Below, piece by piece: positions 12,301-21,355 of a stretch of 64,000 nucleotides of DNA. The DNA lies in contig NC_063012.1 of NCBI RefSeq assembly GCF_020509005.1, forward strand, positions 1,674,001 to 1,738,000, in the 5' to 3' direction. The DNA comes from Fulvia fulva. Taxonomy: Eukaryota; Ascomycota; Dothideomycetes; Mycosphaerellales; Mycosphaerellaceae. The notes under the pieces are model-generated. The model searched no databases, was not told the DNA's origin, and worked only from the letters and a program-made list of their open reading frames with translations. A program made the translations under genes and the position numbers. Position 1 is the stretch's first letter, and each line of letters opens with the position of its first letter.

Positions 12301-12496
12301 TAGCCTTCTTGAAATCGTCTGCGACTACATCGAGATCGACTGATGCATCAGGTATCCAGTATCGAAACCGAGGTCGTACGAAGTTTGAAGGGTTCTGAAA
12401 ACTGCCATAGTCGATGTCGGCATTGGTTTGATCATTAGTGTTTAAGCACGAAGCACAAGTGATCGAAAGCGCGATCAAGCTCTGTAAACGAGACAT
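9326..12496 (-). CDS. Secreted GH106-like glycoside hydrolase
   Basis: Exons 12496-12239 and 12178-9326, split by a 60-nt intron (gtaagt ... ctaac ... cag), encode 1036 residues. The N-terminus MSRLQSLIALSITCASC is a signal peptide. The conserved opening PRFRYWIPDASVDLDVVADD followed by GMGGLELLGYYLYG resembles the first strand/helix of fungal GH106 (alpha-L-rhamnosidase-like) enzymes. Later parts include VYNLPMDMLSN, SSELGAQRE (candidate acid residues) and Cys-poor C-terminal beta-rich modules (VNGNQLPPLDPTNARADIRD) like galactose-binding domains. There are many N-x-S/T sites. It probably acts outside the cell on plant cell-wall polysaccharide; the exact substrate is not readable. An upstream ATG at 12520 would add eight residues before the signal peptide, so 12496 is preferred. 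Confidence 0.8.
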
Positions 12497-13945
12497 CTGA
12501 CGAGAATGAATGCTCAACACCTACGGAGAAGGATGAGGTATCTCGGAAGTGGAGGGAGAAAACAGCCAGAACACGATATATATCACCGTAGATCGTCAGG
12601 GAAGGTCGCGCATGTCGTATCGCCTTGTCCACAGTACAACGACAATGCATCTACAACCCCAGAATGGACCCCACACTTTGTGTGGAGGAACATGCCGACC
12701 AGGAACCAGTGCCGTACTCTGTTCAGTCAAAGTGCAGATCGCTTCGGTGATTCGGGTTAAAGATGTCTTTTCGCGTCGGACCGAGGGACGGTAAGTCGTA
12801 GGTGATGACGGGACTCCTCACGTTATCCTCTGCAGCACCCATGATAGCGACGTGGATATGCTGCTCGTTGAAGGGATCCCACTCCTTCGACAGAGCTAGC
12901 AGTCCTGCTCGGCAGTGTTCGAGCTTGGCGATGCTTGCAACAGCTTGAAGTAACGTCAACACGACTGCATTTGCGGCGACCATGGAAGTGAAGGAACAGA
13001 GCCGCAAAGTAGCCGCTCAGTTGTTGGACTTCTTGAAAGTATGGCCGGTATGGTCTTGCCTGCTTCATACATGTAGCTGTAGCTTGTGGGGAAGCGCGAC
13101 TTCGTGTGGCCCTTGCGTGCGTCTGTGTAGGCCAGGGTCCTCCTGTTGTGGTACCTGCATGTGGGCACTGGAGGTTGATCCTGCCGTATGCAATAGCAAT
13201 ATCGGTGATATACTGGCAAGCACTAGCTGAGGCGGAAGTGGCGCAGTGTGGCGAGATGCCGCGTGAAGAAGGCACGTGGCCTGGCGTTGAAACGTTGGAA
13301 TGCAGATCATTCGACATCTTGTTGGAAAAGTCCTGGAGACTGTACTTGCCTTCGATATGATCGGACGTCCTTGCTGATTCGGCGTGTACGAAAGTCGGAG
13401 CTCGATGCCGTCCGGAGCCAGTGCCACGTACAAGGTCGTGCTGGGAAGGAGGGAGCAAGTGGTGCCGTTCCTTCGCAGAGTCGGTTGGCTGTGGCATTGC
13501 GCCTGCATGTCGAGGATCTTGGGCAACACAACTTCGGAAGCAGGTTCGACGTGTCATAGGATCACTTACGAGCTCTTTCAGTCGATGCCGCCTCGCAATT
13601 TCCAAGAGTGAACGTGTAACCTCTGTAGCGGGTCAGGTACGAGCACTCGAATCGCAGGAATGACGATGACGATCCTTGGGTGCAAGAGCGCTCGTCGACT
13701 TGTCAACACTTACTTTTGCGCGAAACATCCGTCTTCTCTTCTCTTCTCACCAACATCAACATCGACATCGACAATTTGCATCAACAGCATACTCTTCCAC
13801 CAGCAAGCAACAATCCATCAAGAATATCAGCTTACACCATCTCATCATCCATCAACTTGTGAGCTGGTCCGCCTCGTTCTCAAACTGCATCACTGACACT
13901 TCTTATGCAGTCAAACAACCCTCCATTCCCGTGCCAGATCCGACA
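12497..13945. other. Intergenic, 1.45 kb, mostly empty
   Basis: Contains the promoter of the GH106-like gene on the left and the But2-protein leader on the right (13700-13945 is rich in CATCAACA-type CA/CT repeats). Open frames on both strands are short and compositionally unlike the genes here. The only one worth recording is the small ORF at 12723-12983, listed separately. Confidence 0.4.
12723..12983 (-). CDS. Possible small secreted protein (hypothetical)
   Basis: A single frame of 86 residues from the ATG at 12983. It opens MVAANAVVLTLLQAVASIA, a plausible short signal peptide, followed by a hydrophilic stretch (LSKEWDPFNEQHIHVAIMG) and ends NPNHRSDLHFD. Only one Cys is present, so it is not a typical cysteine-rich effector. 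It could instead be the last exon of a longer gene, since an acceptor-like aaatgcag lies near its start. No homology recognised; coding status uncertain. Confidence 0.28.
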   Translation of the reverse strand: MVAANAVVLTLLQAVASIAKLEHCRAGLLALSKEWDPFNEQHIHVAIMGAAEDNVRSPVITYDLPSLGPTRKDIFNPNHRSDLHFD

Positions 13946-15174
13946 ATGAGATCTGCAGCCCTTCTACTGCCCGCCGTGGCACAGGCCTTGGTCGCTCGCG
14001 AGGCCGGCACCGGCTGTTGCTTCCACCTCACAGCTGAAGGCGGACCTGGTGGCCGCGTGGATCAGCTCTTCGATGGACAGAACCGCATTGGACAGACTGG
14101 ACTCCCAGAAGGTCAATACTGTATCAACGGCAACGGCGGCTTGACTGACTCCCACGGTCGCGGCTGTATCATCACACCACCGACTGGCCAATGGCAGTGC
14201 GATGCTGGTGCAACACCTACACCAGGCTTTTCGGTCGGATCAGATGGCAAGATCGCCATGAACGGAAGCACCTCATTCTATGGAGCGCCCACAGGTGACA
14301 ACGGCGGCTGGAACATCTACGACAAGCCCCTCCATGGCGAGCCGAAGACCACTGGCGTTACCTTGACGGCGGACAACTGCGATGCCACCAAGCAGCCTCC
14401 CCCAGCACCAGCACCACCAAAGAGTGCCTGCCCTGCCGAGCTGCCAAGCAAGATCAAGGACTTCGAGTTCCCAGTGAGTTGCAAGCACTCTCTCGCGCGA
14501 GACCAACAAGGCTGACAGTCTACAGCACCTCATCGTCCCCGTCGACTCCAAGCACCCAGACCAGTCCTACGGCACCTCTTACAACGGAACCGCTGAAGGG
14601 ACCGTCTCATCGATCTTCAACTTCGACATTCCCTTGTCAACCAAGGTGGGCAAGTCCGAAACCTCGCATGCTGTTCTTTCTAACGTGGTCACAGGGCAAG
14701 ACATGCAACCTGAAGTTCCTCTTCCCAGAACAAAAGGATTTGGAGACTTCGGCATTCGAGTACGGTGGTGATGGCCAGTTCCAACTCAGCGTCCTCGGCG
14801 CCCCAGCGACAGAATCTACCACCTATGCCACCGCTCCAAAGGTCGAGAAGGACCTCGGTACGTCCATTCACTTTGAGTGATACCACTGCTGTTGCAAGTA
14901 GGACTGACATTCTTGCGCACTCCAGGCTCCTTCACACTGGCACCAGGCACTGCCGTGGAGATTGCAAGTGTCCCTTGTCCTGCTGGCGAACGCTTCGGCA
15001 TCTGGCTCCAGCCCGTCGGCAATGCGAAGCTCAACTTCTTCCAAGACTAGTGAGTCTCCTGCCACATGAGTCGTCGAGCTCAGACCTGGCTCCTGCTGTC
15101 TTCGAGAGGAAATGCTAACAGACGTCTTCTGCAGCAACCCTTGCCCAATCGGCCTCTACGTCGTCCCACAATAG
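13946..15174 (+). CDS. Secreted But2 C-terminal-domain protein
   Basis: Five exons (13946-14473, 14526-14645, 14695-14857, 14926-15049, 15135-15174) with introns of 52, 49, 68 and 85 nt make 324 residues; all donors are gtgag, gtggg or gtacg and all junctions keep frame. MRSAALLLPAVAQALVAR is a signal peptide. Residues ~20-170 form a Cys-containing region (GTGCCFHLTAEGG, GQYCINGNG, GRGCIITPP) followed by a Pro-rich linker (KQPPPAPAPP). The C-terminal half, from HLIVPVDSKHPDQSYGTSYN through FNFDIP and LKFLFPEQKDLETS to CPIGLYVVPQ, matches the fungal But2 (ubiquitin-binding-protein C-terminal) family. Such proteins are abundant in ascomycete secretomes; their function is unknown. Confidence 0.85.
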
Positions 15175-15850
15175 ATGATCGTCACTTGCACACCTATGAG
15201 ACGACAAGCTTGATACAGGCTGTCTGGCGGTAGTACCGGTGGAGGGAATATGTCAAGGACCTGAGCTCGCTGGAGCCCTTTGGAGGAATATCCTGAACGC
15301 CATTAACGTTGTTGGGCAGTTTGCATACTTCACGTAATCAATTACTTCTTGCGACTCGTGATGCTTCTCTGTTGTGAGTGATCCCAGCATTGATACCGCC
15401 TTTTGCTGCGACTGTCGCACCGCGTATGACATCCACATGGCTCAGACAAGGTACTTCACTACTGCGAGCCAAAAAGGCATTCCAGACTGTCAGGCCGCAG
15501 GTTCGGAAGGCTTGAAAAGGGTTCCCGGTGCCTCCATCCCCACTTCTCCGGGGTAAACAGCCGCGTGGTGCTACTTGGGCTGGAGCTGACACCGTTGAGT
15601 TTAAGCCACTGTCGACACGCAGAAGGTCGGGCGAATGACCTGGGTGGAGCTTGCTGCTATGCTCGCACAAAAAGGTGGATTGTGCCGCTTTGGCCAGAGA
15701 GACAGGCTTTGCCATCCTGTCGTCGACTGCTCCCTCTTCTCGTGATCCTGAAGGAGCAGTTGGTTGTGAACAACAACACTCCATGGTTCCACGACTCAAC
15801 ATCCAAAGACTTCTACGCTCACGAGCAGGCTGCATTGTTGCAGTCCTTGC
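15175..15850. other. Intergenic, nothing recognised
   Basis: About 680 bases holding the But2-gene 3' end and the SDR promoter. Overlapping open frames on both strands are low-complexity shadows without domain features. Confidence 0.4.
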
Positions 15851-16969
15851 ATGATCATGGCATCACTTCTACGAAGCACTCCGCGAGTGATTCGCTCGGC
15901 CAGATTCGCCCACAGACCTTTGTCACTTGTGCAGTATCGATTAACACACGATGCTACCAATGGGCCAAAGGGCCACGCTCCAGTACCTGGACGAAGCCCA
16001 CCAGAAGCTCCCAAGGAAGAGGCGGCGGCGCTGAAACATAATGACAGATCTGGCTCGTATCTTGGTACAACAAAGAGACTACCGGAGTTCAATCTGAATG
16101 ATAAGGTTGTGCTGGTCACTGGTGCGGCGAGAGGTCTTGGTCTTGTTCAGGCGGAAGCGCTGCTGGAAGCAGGAGCTACGGTGTATGCGCTGGACAGGTT
16201 ACCGGAACCAAGTCCTGACTTCTTTCGGGTGCAAAAGAGAGCTGCCGAAGAGCTTGGTAGGCGTGGTGCTTTGGCTGGGAATTCTCGTCCAAGCTGACAG
16301 GTTGTAGGTACGACGTTGCATTACCGACAGATCGACGTTCGAGATGTGCCGCAGCTGAACGAAATTGTCCGCAACATCTCCGAAACGCAGGGTAAGATTG
16401 ATGGACTCATCGCTGCGGCTGGGATACAGCAGGAGACGCCAGCGCTCGAATACACTGCGAAGGATGCCAATACGATGTTTGAGGTGAACATTACAGGAGT
16501 GTTCATGACCGCTCAAGCAGTGGCCAAAGAGATGATCCGGCACGGGAACGGAGGTTCGATCGCCTTGATAGCCTCTATGAGCGCTGCAGTCGCCAACAGG
16601 GTATGCCTTCCATCCATGCCATAGCCAGCACGATACCTGCGACTGACTCTTGAACAGGGTCTCATCTGCTCAGCATACAATGCTAGCAAAGCTGGAGTTG
16701 TTCAACTCTCAAAGAACCTCGCCGCAGAATGGGGACAACATGGGATAAGGGTGAACACCATCTCCCCTGGGTACATTGTGACCGCTATGGTTGAGGCGCT
16801 CTTCGAGCAGTATCCAGAGCGGAGGAGGGACTGGCCAACACAGAACATGCTTGGCAAGCTGAGCAGGCCAGACGAGTACAGAGGCGCGGCGGTGTTCCTG
16901 ATAAGTGACGCATCCAGCTTCATGACTGGTGCCGACTTGCGGATTGATGGTGGCCATACTGCTTGGTGA
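15851..16969 (+). CDS. Short-chain dehydrogenase/reductase, mitochondrial leader
   Basis: Exons 15851-16256, 16308-16600 and 16658-16969 (introns 51 and 57 nt) encode 336 residues. The first ~60 residues (LLRSTPRVIRSARFAHRPLS) are basic and look like a mitochondrial presequence. The Rossmann domain starts with VVLVTGAARGLG (TGxxxGxG cofactor loop), continues with the DVRD and AAAG motifs, IASMS, the catalytic YNASK pair, and NTISPGYIVTAM, ending in FMTGADLRIDGGHTAW. It belongs with classical SDRs similar to fungal sorbose/xylulose reductases and arabinitol dehydrogenases; substrate cannot be read. The ATG at 15857 is an equally good start. It ends 143 bases from the stop of the next gene (convergent). 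Confidence 0.88.
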
Positions 16970-17112
16970 TGAAGTCGTCCTACAAATGGATGTCGGCCAT
17001 CCCACACAACGATGGAGCGTCATGCATGTTGCACCTGTTGTATATTTCCATCCGTAGCGTTCTAGCTTGCGAGCAATAAGGCCTTCGGTAGCCAATTGCC
17101 AATCCTGACACT

Positions 17113-17571
17113 TCACGCCGGATTCATGCTGCCTTCAACTGGCTTCGCCGGTGGAGGTACAACCCTCTTCCGCTCCTTGCCCTTAAAGCGCCTCTGGAAC
17201 AATTCATAGCCCAGATAAATCGAGAGCGGAAGTGCACATATCAATGCCGTAACACGTCGTGCAATCGACTTGTAGCGCGGATCTAAAACTCCCTCTTTTA
17301 CCACCCTTCTCGCTGACTCTACGCCTCTTGCTGGGTCCTTGGCACCCAGATCAATGGGACCTTGTTGCGAAGGCTTGAACGGCCATAACCGTGGAAAGAG
17401 ACTTTTCTTCTGCTCAATCTCGGCGGGAGGTTCTGGGTATGCGGGATGTCGTGATAATCGCTGCTCGGGCGCTGCTTGTCGGTAGGGGCGAGGTGTCGGA
17501 GGGGTTGGTTTCGCGGTGCTGTAGGATCTTGCCTTGTGCCATGGCGACACCAGGCCCCGGTTCGGCGACAT
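17113..17571 (-). CDS. Small mitochondrial membrane protein, unrecognised
   Basis: Single exon, 152 residues from the ATG at 17571. The N-terminus MSPNRGLVSPWHKARSYST is basic with a likely presequence cleavage near RSYST. A Pro-rich stretch follows, then a basic segment and one hydrophobic helix (VTALICALPLSIYLGYELF, ~115-133) before a Lys/Arg-rich tail. This layout fits a single-pass inner-membrane protein of mitochondria. The frame is open further upstream to 17904, but that extension is compositionally odd and lacks the targeting signal at its end, so it is left out. No family recognised. Confidence 0.6.
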   Translation of the reverse strand: MSPNRGLVSPWHKARSYSTAKPTPPTPRPYRQAAPEQRLSRHPAYPEPPAEIEQKKSLFPRLWPFKPSQQGPIDLGAKDPARGVESARRVVKEGVLDPRYKSIARRVTALICALPLSIYLGYELFQRRFKGKERKRVVPPPAKPVEGSMNPA

Positions 17572-19278
17572 ACTGTAATGTCTGCACAGTATGGACGGGG
17601 GATGGTCATCTACAACGCGTACTTGTACCACCTGAGATGGTCCAGAAGTCGTGGCGCAGCGTCGGCAGAAGACACAACTTGTCTCCCGAGGGACGCCATC
17701 TGCAACGATGTCCAACATTTCGAAGACACACCATTCGAAAATCCGTCGTTTACATCGTGGATACACGCAACATGAGTACGTCTCCCACTCGACCGTGACG
17801 GTATGCTGCGAGCGAGAGCGTGGAGTCGTAAACTCGACGACGAAGTGTACCTTCTGTTCATGAGCATGAACGGTCTGCCCATGCAATCTGTCATCCAATG
17901 CCAAAGCTACTCAACCTATACTTGACAGCATCCGGACATCTAGAGGAGTCACAATTATGACAGAGATTCTTGAGCGTGCCCATCATGACCTCGATGTCTA
18001 GCTTGGGAGCTTGATGCCCTGCGGATCGTGGTCATCGCAGGAGGACGGAGAGGTCACAAGCAAAGTAACGCGTATGTACAAAGGTACTTTTGCTGACCTT
18101 CGAATATAGGCGCTGCGACTGTTACATAGTGTACACCATGAGCCATAAGCAACACAGCCGCCCCAAAAGACTACTTTTCCAGCCGGCAGGTCATACTACA
18201 CGCCCAACCAGACCCGAAAGCTCTCTTCAGGACTTCGTCGAGCGCACGAGATACCCTGACTGGCGCAGTAGCGCCTTATCTAGCCAGCTTGTGCTCCGAG
18301 GTCCGTCCGGATGCTGCGCAGCGTCTTTGTCTGGTCGAGCTTCCAGATGGCACCAATATCATGGCGACCTCCACACGCCTGTGTATGCTCCGACAGCAGA
18401 ACGCGCGCCTATCAGACCTGCCGGCATTGGCTCCGAAGGTTTGACACCGTCCAACATGTCGAAACCTGGTCACTGGCCCATGTACTCGCATCCAAGTGCT
18501 TATGTGGAACGATGTCGCTTTTTGCCATGGCCCAACAGTCCAAGACGACTCCCGAGCATTCACACAGCCGACAACCGTCTCCGCCGACTGGTCACTATCG
18601 AGTTGACGGGATGGCTCTTTCATAAAGCGCACGGCGACGGCTTGAATCTACAGCTGTTGTGGTAGAAACTCCATCCGCCGAAAGATCTCCAGGCACAAAC
18701 GTAACCAAGCTCACTTGGCCTACGGAGTAATACAGCAGATCCCGATGGATGTCATCAATGGGACGACTTATCTGCGAAAAGCGCGATGCAGTCGTGTTTA
18801 AGGATACGTGATCTGCAGCAGGGGCATCATCATCCTTGCTAAGAGCGAAGACGTCGGACTTCGGTATAGAGTTTCGACCCACTTTTTTTCCTTCTTCCGA
18901 CATCTTCGTCCTGCGCGACGGTTGTAGGCATTTGCTTTTCATCCAGCATGAACGGCAAACCCGACACTGGCCCATGGATCCTAGACCAAGACTGACTACA
19001 CGATTGGATGCGCCATTGACGTTGCGACCATTTCGGCCTTCGAGAGATAACATCATCCATGTTCTTGGCGCATCAAACAGTTGTACAGTACGGTGCGCGA
19101 ACGCAGATCCATGGTCATCTCTGTGAAACTTTGCTTGATCATTGAATAGACGCGTCATCGGGGTGACCACTTGCTGTCACAGTGCACCGGTAGACCTTGG
19201 CGCGATTGGTATATGAGAAAATGGTGCCGTGCCGAAAGGGAGCATGTACCGTCCGGCTCTCGCTACACCTCATCGACC
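17572..19278. other. Intergenic 1.7 kb upstream of ferric reductase
   Basis: Open frames up to 191 codons exist on both strands (18090-18665 plus; 18595-19170 minus) but they overlap one another and show no domain. I treat them as chance. A TTATCTG motif at 18768-18774 (reverse complement CAGATAA) is a candidate GATA-factor site for the ferric reductase. Confidence 0.35.
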
Positions 19279-21266
19279 ATGCAGGCGCCACCAACTTCAC
19301 TCAGGCGCAGGTTGTCATACCTTGTTGCTCCTACATTGTTGTTGTCCTGCGCTGGCCTTACCATTGGACTCGCCTATGCTCCCTGTTATAGCTCGTACTG
19401 CGTCGAGTACTTCTTTCCGTACCACACTCGCATCCACATCGCGCTGTTCTACAGCTTGTTGGCGGTGATAGGCCTGTCACTGACCGCTCGAACATGGTCG
19501 CTACCGATACAGAGACTTTCGCAATGGCACTTTTCAGAGAAGCACGTACCTTTGGCAGGCAAGCCGCTCTCAGTTGGCGCCTTTGTTCTGGGCTTCCTGA
19601 TAGTAGGAGCAACATTTGGAAGTACTGGATACTGGTATGAGGCACAACAGCAGTTCTGGTTTGATCGTGGAGCGACGGTCGACTGGACTGAACACATGTT
19701 CCGACTTGCCTGGTGTGGGATCACGGGCCATTGGTGCGACATCTGGGCAGGACTGGTCGTCATCCCAGTGGGCAGAAACAGTATTCTAGGACGAACGTTC
19801 AACATCCATACCTCGACATTATTGCTGGTACACAAGCTCCTGGCTTACGGCCTCTTCGCATTCGCCATCATCCGCGGGCTGTTCTTCTTCGTAACTTATC
19901 GGCCCGAGCTATGGGCCGAGAGCAAGGCTAACAGAGTGAATAGTCGTGGCTCGATGTATACCTCAAAGCTTCCTATGAAGTACAAGGCCATTTCCAAACC
20001 GACAACCCAGCCTACACCTGGGAAGAGACGGAAGCGATGGGCTACTACTACGCTTTCACTCTCCCCATCGCTCTGATCGCAGGCTGGCTACTGATTCCAG
20101 CGATGGTCATCACGGGACTACCCTGGCTGAGACGAAACCACTACAACACCTTCTACTTCACCCACATCATCCTGGCCTTTCTGGTCATCTGGGCACTTTG
20201 TATACACAGCAGCACAGGGTTCTACTTCCTTCTGCCTGGCATCATATTATGGGTGGCTGACTGGGCGTGGCGGGTGTCGAATTCGTTGTATGCCAAGCAG
20301 CAGGTTCAGATCGAGTATGCAGGCAACGACTGGTACCGCATTCGACTGCCCTGGGGCTCTAAGATCAGCTCGGGCAACTCGGAGAAGGCATTGGAGTCTG
20401 GGCACGTCTCGGATGATAGTGAGAAGACAGTCGTTGCACCATCGACCTCCAGTCCTATTGCGACATACTACATCAACATTGGACAGATAAGCCGGCTCGA
20501 AGCTCACCCCTTCTCCGCAGTCTACTCCACCGTATCAAACTCGGGTCCCGTGCTACTATTCCAACGAGGTCCAGCGAAGAAGAAGGACAAGAAGCGCGAT
20601 AAGGAGTGGACGTGGAAGTTGAGCTACCTGGCCCACGACGCTGCAAACGAAGCGAACCCCCTAACATTGCCCGTAAGTCAAGCACCCGATCAGCTGCAAA
20701 CATGATGCTAACACAAACTACAGGCTAGGATAGAAGGTCCCTACCACCACCACGTCCCAGAAATGCACGCCGCGAATCACATATTCCTCCTCGTTGGAGG
20801 CACCGGCGTCACTGGCGCCCTCTCAATCGCAAACTGGTGGGCCGGCAAATACGATGCTTCCGAGCAACCCGCGCAGAGGTCTCTTCGCTTACTGTGGAGC
20901 ACGCGAGGACAGGCAGATTGGCAATTACAAGAAGTCGAAGACCTCCGCCGTCTAGCGCAGGAATGCCCAAACATGGAGCTTGTACTACACGACAGCACGC
21001 AATCCGGACGAATCGATCCTCACACTGCTTTGAGCGACTTCCTGGGATCCGTGCCTGCCGAGTCGACATCGTCCACCCTTGGATGGGAGGGCGCGAAGAG
21101 CCAGAAGGAAGGTTCTGCCTGGACTTATGTTTCTGGGCCGGGGGGAATGATGAAGAGTGCCGAAGCTGCTTGCGTGCAGCAACAGATTGCATTGCGGAGA
21201 GTGGGCAAGACAGGTGCGAGGGGTATAAGGGATCTGAGTTGGTATATTTCAAACTTCAATGTCTGA
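19279..21266 (+). CDS. Ferric/cupric reductase (FRE family)
   Basis: Exons 19279-19890, 19944-20672 and 20724-21266 (introns 53 and 51 nt) encode 627 residues. The start MQAPPTSLRRRLSYLVAP opens a first hydrophobic segment; an extracellular Cys pair (CYSSYC) follows, then the multi-helix ferric-reductase core with haem-region His residues (NIHTSTLLLVHKLLAYG, NTFYFTHIILAF). The cytosolic part has the FAD signature EAHPFSAVYS and the NADPH motif FLLVGGTGVTGALS, and ends in a YVSGPGGMM segment. Such plasma-membrane enzymes reduce Fe3+ or Cu2+ for uptake. Intron 1 was placed so that GLFFF joins SWLDVYLKASYE; reading through gives an unrelated frame with basic tail. An earlier ATG at 19171 adds 36 non-signal residues and is less likely. 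Confidence 0.9.
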
Positions 21267-21355
21267 CGCGTTCCGAGCGATGATACCTCTGCAGCGGAAT
21301 TGTATAAAACATATATTCATGACGTCGTAACGAAGATCACGGCAACACTATCATG

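Noticed and set aside
12823..13605. Minus-strand 260-codon ORF
   Set aside because: Low-complexity, no hydrophobic core pattern, other frames equally open.
15338..15835. Minus-strand 165-codon ORF upstream of the SDR
   Set aside because: No recognisable fold; lies in the expected promoter and competes with plus-strand ORFs.
18090..18665. Plus-strand 191-codon ORF
   Set aside because: No domain, compositional noise (His/Arg/Trp scattered), overlaps the ORF above.
18595..19170. Minus-strand 191-codon ORF with CRVCRSCWMKSKC, at first sight like a Zn2Cys6 finger
   Set aside because: Cys spacing does not fit Zn2Cys6 (5 not 6 residues between the second and third Cys), no linker or dimerisation region, and it overlaps an equally long plus-strand ORF.
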